From Streptomyces chartreusis NRRL 3882 (GTDB lineage: Bacteria > Actinomycetota > Actinomycetes > Streptomycetales > Streptomycetaceae): a stretch of DNA of 64,000 nt. Positions within the stretch are counted from its first letter, which is position 1, and every line of letters starts with the position of its first letter. A program made the translations under genes and the position numbers. Location: positions 6,204,001 to 6,268,000 of the forward strand of contig NZ_LT963352.1 in the NCBI RefSeq assembly GCF_900236475.1, in the 5' to 3' direction. Below are positions 59,078-64,000 of the stretch, piece by piece. The notes beneath the pieces are model-generated. The model was not told the DNA's origin. It saw nothing but the letters and a program-made list of their open reading frames with translations, and searched no databases.

Positions 59078-59923
59078 TCAGGGCCCGGCCGGCGCCCGGG
59101 TCACAGCGTGCTGCCTCACGTGCCGGTCCGCCCGGTGCCGCCGCGTCCGGGCACGGCCGGAAGCCGCGTACCAGGAGCCGGCCAGGACGATGGCGAGCGC
59201 TGCTTCGACCAGATCGCCGCCGTAGTACATGACCTGGGCTCCGGTGTGCAGGTCGGCGGCGGTGAAGCTGGTGCCGGGAGGCCCGGCCGCATACATGCTC
59301 TTGGCGAGCACGGCGTGCGCGGCGCCGGCGGCCAGCAGGGCCGCCCCGCGCACCGCAAGGCTCCAGCGGCGGTGCACCGGATCGAGCCGGCAGACGGCGA
59401 AGGTGAACAGCAGTCCGGCGGCCAGGACGTGGGTGTGGACCAGGGCGTGCAGCCACGGCACGTGCTGCTGCGTGGCGAACAGCCCGGTGCGGTACAGAAG
59501 CCAAAGCCCTCCGGCATCCAGCAGGGCCGCCAGCGGAGGGAAGAGGAGCCGGCCCGCCCAACGGGAGTGCGCCAGGGCCAGCAGCCCTCTGCGCCCTGCA
59601 CCGGGGGCCAGGGCACGCAGGACCAGGGTCAGAGGACGGGCGAGGACGAGCAGCAACGGGGTCGCCATGCCGACGATCAGGTGCTGCACCATGTGGGCGG
59701 TGAAGGGACCGCCCGGCAGTGAGCCCACCGCCGCCCAGGCCAGGGCCGCGCTGCCGGTGGTGAACGACGCATCGCGCCACCAGGGCCAGGCGTCCCCGCG
59801 GCGCCGCAAGCGGGCCGCGGCCGACGCGTAGAGGACGGTCGCCGACAGGGAGGCCGCCGCGGTGACCAGCCCTGCCAGGCCAGGGTCCGTGCCCGTGCCG
59901 GGGTGCGCGTGCGCGAGGATCAC
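59078..59923 (-). CDS. CtaG-type cytochrome c oxidase assembly-like membrane protein
   Basis: A 281-residue protein from GTG 59921-59923, overlapping the DUF2243 stop. It has about seven helices and the caa3_CtaG pattern: FTAHMVQHLIVGMATPLLLV, WLHALVHTHVLAAGLLFTFA, VRGAALLAAGAAHAVLAKSM, DLHTGAQVMYYGGDLVEAAL. The conserved histidines suggest copper or heme handling for terminal oxidases. It is paired with a DUF2243 gene. Confidence 0.82.
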   Translation of the reverse strand: MILAHAHPGTGTDPGLAGLVTAAASLSATVLYASAAARLRRRGDAWPWWRDASFTTGSAALAWAAVGSLPGGPFTAHMVQHLIVGMATPLLLVLARPLTLVLRALAPGAGRRGLLALAHSRWAGRLLFPPLAALLDAGGLWLLYRTGLFATQQHVPWLHALVHTHVLAAGLLFTFAVCRLDPVHRRWSLAVRGAALLAAGAAHAVLAKSMYAAGPPGTSFTAADLHTGAQVMYYGGDLVEAALAIVLAGSWYAASGRARTRRHRADRHVRQHAVTRAPAGP

Positions 59924-60411
59924 GATGCCGCGCCGGTCCGATTGCGGCGGGCCGCACGGATGGCCAGTGCCACGCCGATCAGCAGCAGGACCAGGCCGCC
60001 GAGGTTCCACGCCCAGTCATAGGGGGTGACGTCCACGCCGTAGCGGATCTGGTGCAGGCGCAGCAGCTTGTGGTCCACGATTCCGTCGCAGAGCTGGAAG
60101 ATCCCCAGGCCCAGGAAGAATCCGGCCCAGGCGTGGGCCGGAGCCAGGGTGCGGCGGCGCCGCAGATCGGCGAGGACGAAGAACCCGGCGACCAGGGCCA
60201 GCAGCTCGGCGGTGTGCAGCAGCCCGTCCGACAGCAGCCCCACGTTGAGGGTGGAGCGGTCGTAGAAGTGGTGCCAGCCCAGAATCTGGTGGAAGACGAT
60301 CTCGTCGACGGCGGCCATCAGCGCGGCTCCGATCACTCCGCACACGACCATCGACCTGCGCTGCTCAGGCCGCGCGGTGTGGACCGCCGACGGGTGGGCC
60401 GGTGCGTTCAT
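59920..60411 (-). CDS. DUF2243 membrane protein
   Basis: A 163-residue protein with four helices. It contains GAALMAAVDEIVFHQILGWH, HFYDRSTLNVGLLSDGLLHT, GFFLGLGIFQLCDGIVDHKL and QIRYGVDVTPYDWAWNLGG, the His- and Asp-rich DUF2243 signature. It starts at ATG 60409-60411 and overlaps the CtaG-like gene. The two occur together and may serve a respiratory or metal-related task; no function is proven. Confidence 0.85.
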   Translation of the reverse strand: MNAPAHPSAVHTARPEQRRSMVVCGVIGAALMAAVDEIVFHQILGWHHFYDRSTLNVGLLSDGLLHTAELLALVAGFFVLADLRRRRTLAPAHAWAGFFLGLGIFQLCDGIVDHKLLRLHQIRYGVDVTPYDWAWNLGGLVLLLIGVALAIRAARRNRTGAAS

Positions 60412-60553
60412 GTGCCTGCCTTCCTGACACGGACGCGTCTGCTGCCGTACGTCTACCCCCTCGCACCGGCCGCGTTCCCGCCGGGCACGGCATCCGGGTG
60501 AGCCCGCCCGGCGGCCCGGGTCAAGGTGCCGGCCAGCGGGTACCCGCAACGGC

Positions 60554-61090
60554 ATGATCAAGCGCGCGCTGTGGCAGGGACTGATCGCCGGCACCGCCGG
60601 AGGCGTCGTGATGACCCTCGGCGAGAAACTCGAACAGGCCATCACCAAACGGCCCGGCTCCCACGTGCCCGCCCGGGTCCTCCAGCGCCTGACCGGCCTG
60701 CCCGAACACCCGGGGAAGCAGCCTTTGCCGGTGAACTGGACCATGCACTTCGGCCAAGCGGCCCTCCTCGGCGTGCTGCGCTCGCTCATGGCCCAGGCCG
60801 GACTGCGCGGACCGGTCGCCTCGGCGAAGTTCACCGTCGTGCGCCTCACCAACGACCAGATCCTCGAAAACGCCACCGGCGTCGGCGCCCCGCCGCCCAG
60901 CTGGCCCCGCAAGGAACTCGTCATCGACGTACTGCACAAGGCCGTCTACGCCTTCGCCACCGGGGCGGTCGCCGACGCCCTCGCCGCACGGAGCGCCGGC
61001 CCCGGCCCCGGACAACGCCACGCGGCCCTCCGTCCCGGCCGCCACGCCGACATCGGCCCCCTTCCCCGCAAGGACGCCCACGGCAGGTAG
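60554..61090 (+). CDS. Conserved hypothetical protein
   Basis: A 178-residue protein: MIKRALWQGLIAGTAGGVVM, TLGEKLEQAITKRPGSHVPA, TMHFGQAALLGVLRSLMAQA, FTVVRLTNDQILENATGVG, VLHKAVYAFATGAVADAL. Short hydrophobic stretches rich in Gly and Ala suggest membrane association. I do not recognise a family. The start ATG 60554 is divergent from DUF2243, with about 140 bases between. Confidence 0.7.
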   Translation: MIKRALWQGLIAGTAGGVVMTLGEKLEQAITKRPGSHVPARVLQRLTGLPEHPGKQPLPVNWTMHFGQAALLGVLRSLMAQAGLRGPVASAKFTVVRLTNDQILENATGVGAPPPSWPRKELVIDVLHKAVYAFATGAVADALAARSAGPGPGQRHAALRPGRHADIGPLPRKDAHGR

Positions 61091-61131
61091 ACCGGCTCGG
61101 TCGCGATCCCGGGGACCCGCCCGCCGGGCGT

Positions 61132-61713
61132 TCAGCCGGTGCTCTCGTCCAGCAGCGTCAGGAAGTCCCGGAACGCCGACGCCATGTCCACCGACTCCGG
61201 GTCCAGCAGCCACTGGTACTGCAGGCCGTCCAGGAGCGCCACCACCAGGGGTGCGGCACGCTCGGGGGTGAGGCCGCCCGGCAGGCGGTCGCCGTACTCG
61301 GCGCGCAGCACCTCGGCCATGCCGGCGCGCACCCCGACATAGCGCTCCGTGAAGTACGCCCGCGCCGGATGGTCCTCCGTGACGCTCTCGCCGAGCAGCG
61401 CCGCGAAGGTCTGGATGATGGCGGGCCGCATCGCGTTGTACTCGACCAGCGAGGCCAGCAGGTCCAGGCGCAGCCGGCCCGCGGGCATCGCGTCCCAGCG
61501 GTCCCGCTCCTGGAGCACCGCGACCAGCAGCGCCTCCTTCGTCGGGAAGTGGTGCAGCAGCCCCTGCTGGGTGAGCCCGACCCGCTCGGCGACCGCGGCC
61601 AGGCTCGCTCCGCGGTAGCCGCGTTCGGCGATCACCTCCAGAGCGGCCCGCACGATCTCCGCGCGCCGTTCCTCGCTTCTCGTCCTGGCCGTCATGGCGT
61701 CACCGTACGACAT
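61132..61713 (-). CDS. TetR-family regulator
   Basis: A 193-residue protein with the HTH RAEIVRAALEVIAERGYRGA then SLAAVAERVGLTQQGLLHHF and PTKEALLVAVL. The C-terminal ligand domain includes LVEYNAMRPAIIQTFAALLG and LDGLQYQWLLDPESVDM. It is divergent from the GH3 glycosidase, which it likely controls. ATG 61713 or ATG 61695 may be the start. GGTAACG occurs twice (61738-61744 and 61762-61768) in the shared promoter region. Confidence 0.9.
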   Translation of the reverse strand: MSYGDAMTARTRSEERRAEIVRAALEVIAERGYRGASLAAVAERVGLTQQGLLHHFPTKEALLVAVLQERDRWDAMPAGRLRLDLLASLVEYNAMRPAIIQTFAALLGESVTEDHPARAYFTERYVGVRAGMAEVLRAEYGDRLPGGLTPERAAPLVVALLDGLQYQWLLDPESVDMASAFRDFLTLLDESTG

Positions 61714-61815
61714 GACGAACCCTGATCATTGCGAGAAGGTAACGAAACCTACCGCATTACAGGTAACGCGGGCACGATGTCGGCATCCAGCGACTCTCGA
61801 CGTGGAGGTGGCGAC

Positions 61816-64000
61816 GTGGCGGAGACAGCAGACGCGGCGGAGACGGCGGAGGCACGGCGCGAGGCGGCGGTCGAGGCCGCCCTCGGCAAGCTCGACCTGG
61901 ACGCCAAGGCGCGGCTGCTGGCCGGCCAGGACATGTGGAGCCTGCCCGCGCTGCCGGAGGCCGGACTGGCCTCCCTGGTCATGTCCGACGGCCCGATCGG
62001 CGTCCGCGGGGTGCACTGGAGCGCCGACGACCCGTCCGTCGCCCTGCCCTCACCGACCGCCCTCGCCGCCACCTGGGACCCCGAACTCGCCCACCGGGCC
62101 GGGGTGCTGCTGGCCCAGGAGGCCCGCCGCAAGGGCGTCCACGTCCTGCTCGCCCCCACGGTCAACCTGCACCGCTCCCCGCTCGGCGGCCGCCACTTCG
62201 AGGCCTACAGCGAGGACCCGTACCTCACGGGGCGGATCGGCACCGGGTACGTCCGGGGCGTCCAGTCCGGCGGCGTCGGCACCACCGTCAAGCACTTCGT
62301 CGCCAACGACGCCGAGACCGACCGCCTCACGGTGAACAACCTCGTCGGCGAACGCGCCCTGCGCGAGCTGTACCTGGCCCCCTTCGAGGCGATCGTCGAG
62401 AACGCCCACCCCTGGGGCGTCATGACCGCCTACAACACGGTCAACGGCACGACGATGACCGAGCACCACCACCTCGTCAACGAGGTCCTGCGCGGCGAGT
62501 GGGGCTTCGACGGGATCAACGTCTCCGACTGGACCGCCGCCCGCTCCACCACCGGCGCCCTCGCCGGCGGCCTCGACATCGCCATGCCCGGCCCGCAGAC
62601 CGTCTACGGCGAGGCCCTCGCGCAGGCCGTACGGGACGGCCGGGCCGACGAGTCCCGGGTCGACGAGGCCGTCCGCCGCGTCCTGCGCCTCGCCGCCCGC
62701 GTCGGCATCCTGGAGGGCGCCGAACCGGCCGTCACCGACCTGCCCGCGCCCGTCCACGGCGAGTCGCTCGCCCGCGAGATCGCCCGCCGCTCCTTCGTCC
62801 TCGTCCGCAACGAGAACGGCGCGCTGCCGCTGAAGCCCGGCAGGATCGCGCTGATCGGCGCCGCCGCCCGCGACGCCCGCGTCCTCGGCGGCGGCTCCGC
62901 CACCGTCTTCCCCGCCCGGACCGTCTCCCCGCTCGACGGCCTCACCGCCGCCCTCCCCGACGGCAGCCTCACCCACGCCCTCGGCGCCGATCCGAACACC
63001 GAACTCCCCGTCGCCGACCAGGGCTTCGAACTGCGCGCCGTCTGCCGCGACAGCCAGGGCACCGTCATCGGCACCCGCTCCGCCCCCAGCGGCCACATCC
63101 AGTGGATGGGCGGCGACCTCCCGGACGGGGTCACCCACGAAACCCTGGCGGCCGTCGAGCTGACGGGCACCTTCACCCCGCGCGAGACCGGCACGCACAC
63201 CTTCGGCATCAAGGGCCTCGGCCCCTTCAGGCTGACCGTCGCGGGCACCACGTACTTCGACGACGTCCAGCGCCCCGCCGAGGACGGCGACCCCTTCGCG
63301 GCGTTCTTCGGCGCCCCGGTGCCCCACGCCCGGGTCGAACTGACCACGGGCGAACCGGTCGAGGTATCCCTGACCTACACCGTCCCGCCGCTCGGCGACC
63401 ACCCCATGCGGGTCATCGGCTTCACCCTCGCCCACCAGGACCCGCAGCGCGACCCCGACGAGCTGATCGCCGAGGCAGCCGCGGCCGCCCGGACCGCCGA
63501 CACCGCCGTCGTCGTGGTCGCCACCACCGACCGCGTCGAGTCGGAGGGCTTCGACCGCACGGACCTGCGCCTCCCCGGCCGCCAGGACGACCTGGTCCGC
63601 GCCGTCGCCGCCGCCAACCCCGACACCGTCGTGGTCGTCAACTCCGGCTCCCCGGTGGAGATGCCGTGGCGCGACGACGTCGCCGCCGTGCTCCTCACCT
63701 GGTTCCCCGGACAGGAGGGCGGCGCGGCCCTCGCGGACGTCCTCACCGGCGCCCACGAGCCCGGCGGCCGCCTGCCCACCACCTGGGGCTCCCTGGCCGA
63801 CGCCCCGGTCACCCAGGTCGTCCCGGCGGGCGGCGAACTCCGCTACGACGAGGACGTCTTCATCGGCTACCGCGCCTGGGAGCAGCAGGGCCGCACCCTC
63901 GCCTACCCCTTCGGCCACGGCCTCGGCTACACCGACTGGACCTACGAGTCGGTCGAGGTCGAAGGCACCGCCGACGGAACCACCGCGAAGGTCCGCCTCC
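61816..64000 (+). CDS. GH3 beta-glucosidase-like glycosidase with PA14 insert (partial)
   Basis: Starts at GTG 61816 (ggagg seven bases upstream) and runs off the window after about 728 residues. No signal peptide, so intracellular. The first barrel has GLASLVMSDGPIGVRG, APTVNLHRSPLGGRHFEAYS, GTTVKHFVANDAE, TAYNTVNG and the nucleophile D238 in GINVSDWT. A PA14-like module lies at about 395-520 (ELTGTFTPRETGTHTFGIKG). The second domain has RVESEGFDRTDLRLPGRQ, VVVNSGSPVEMPW and WFPGQEGGAALADVL. It probably hydrolyses beta-linked oligosaccharides. The divergent TetR is the likely regulator. Confidence 0.92.
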   Translation, partial: MAETADAAETAEARREAAVEAALGKLDLDAKARLLAGQDMWSLPALPEAGLASLVMSDGPIGVRGVHWSADDPSVALPSPTALAATWDPELAHRAGVLLAQEARRKGVHVLLAPTVNLHRSPLGGRHFEAYSEDPYLTGRIGTGYVRGVQSGGVGTTVKHFVANDAETDRLTVNNLVGERALRELYLAPFEAIVENAHPWGVMTAYNTVNGTTMTEHHHLVNEVLRGEWGFDGINVSDWTAARSTTGALAGGLDIAMPGPQTVYGEALAQAVRDGRADESRVDEAVRRVLRLAARVGILEGAEPAVTDLPAPVHGESLAREIARRSFVLVRNENGALPLKPGRIALIGAAARDARVLGGGSATVFPARTVSPLDGLTAALPDGSLTHALGADPNTELPVADQGFELRAVCRDSQGTVIGTRSAPSGHIQWMGGDLPDGVTHETLAAVELTGTFTPRETGTHTFGIKGLGPFRLTVAGTTYFDDVQRPAEDGDPFAAFFGAPVPHARVELTTGEPVEVSLTYTVPPLGDHPMRVIGFTLAHQDPQRDPDELIAEAAAAARTADTAVVVVATTDRVESEGFDRTDLRLPGRQDDLVRAVAAANPDTVVVVNSGSPVEMPWRDDVAAVLLTWFPGQEGGAALADVLTGAHEPGGRLPTTWGSLADAPVTQVVPAGGELRYDEDVFIGYRAWEQQGRTLAYPFGHGLGYTDWTYESVEVEGTADGTTAKVRL

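Noticed and set aside
62050..63918. 622-codon minus-strand open frame at the right end
   Set aside because: Antisense to the GH3 gene, low-complexity Gly/Asp/Ala composition, no domain.

Overview
This is a high-GC (about 70%) stretch of a Streptomyces-type actinomycete chromosome. The evidence is third-position G/C coding, many 4-bp ATGA/GTGA overlaps, GTG and TTG starts, Tat signals, and families typical of the genus (DUF3068/PorA, DUF2613, SCO2400-like, DUF4360, PucR, AftD/DUF3367). I see no phage, insertion sequence, tRNA, rRNA or CRISPR array. All functional names come from recognising motifs and family resemblance by eye; no search was run.

Layout. 1-5265: edge of a MatC-like permease divergent from a FadR-type GntR regulator, a small protein, a MerR-PP2C fusion, an ATP-grasp protein and a frameshifted DHA2-type MFS transporter. 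5256-17069: a minus-strand cell-envelope cluster whose main run (15867 to 5256) is tightly coupled: GT4 glycosyltransferase, methyltransferase, a 1377-residue AftD-like arabinofuranosyltransferase, a condensation-fold acyltransferase, methyltransferase, EamA transporter, Trm112-like protein, FkbM methyltransferase and a conserved hypothetical; a PorA/DUF3068 gene lies upstream. 17285-24555: DUF2613, PucR regulator, truncated TerD-like protein, IclR regulator plus SMP-30 lactonase, then a coupled pair (IrrE-type metallopeptidase and 7-TM DUF6545 protein) followed by an FAD monooxygenase.

24708-49580 is largely an arabinose/galactose polysaccharide utilisation region: an ABC importer with GH51 arabinofuranosidase, a GH35 beta-galactosidase, two GH43 arabinanases (one with CBM13), a secreted aldose epimerase, a ChvE-GguA-GguB type monosaccharide importer, a TIM-barrel protein of unknown role, a zinc alcohol dehydrogenase and an enolase-superfamily sugar-acid dehydratase. 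With the SMP-30 lactonase at 20142 these could form an oxidative (De Ley-Doudoroff-like) route: dehydrogenase, lactonase, dehydratase, cleavage. An Rrf2 regulator, DUF4360 protein, alpha/beta hydrolase and an aminotransferase with a long Pro/Gln/Ala tail are interspersed.

The most notable signal is a 16-bp imperfect palindrome, about GTTCGATATTTCGGAC, which recurs in front of the IclR gene (two tandem copies), the ABC/GH51 operon, the GH43 pair, the dehydratase operon, the TIM-barrel gene and the ChvE importer. It ties transcription units spread over 30 kb into one predicted regulon, with the IclR protein the obvious candidate regulator.

49699-64000: SCO2400-like protein, MarR/oxidoreductase pair with palindromic operators, Ohr, serine hydrolase, M14 carboxypeptidase, EI24 membrane protein, a C15-like peptidase, CtaG-like and DUF2243 membrane proteins, TetR and the start of a PA14-containing GH3 glycosidase that runs off the window.
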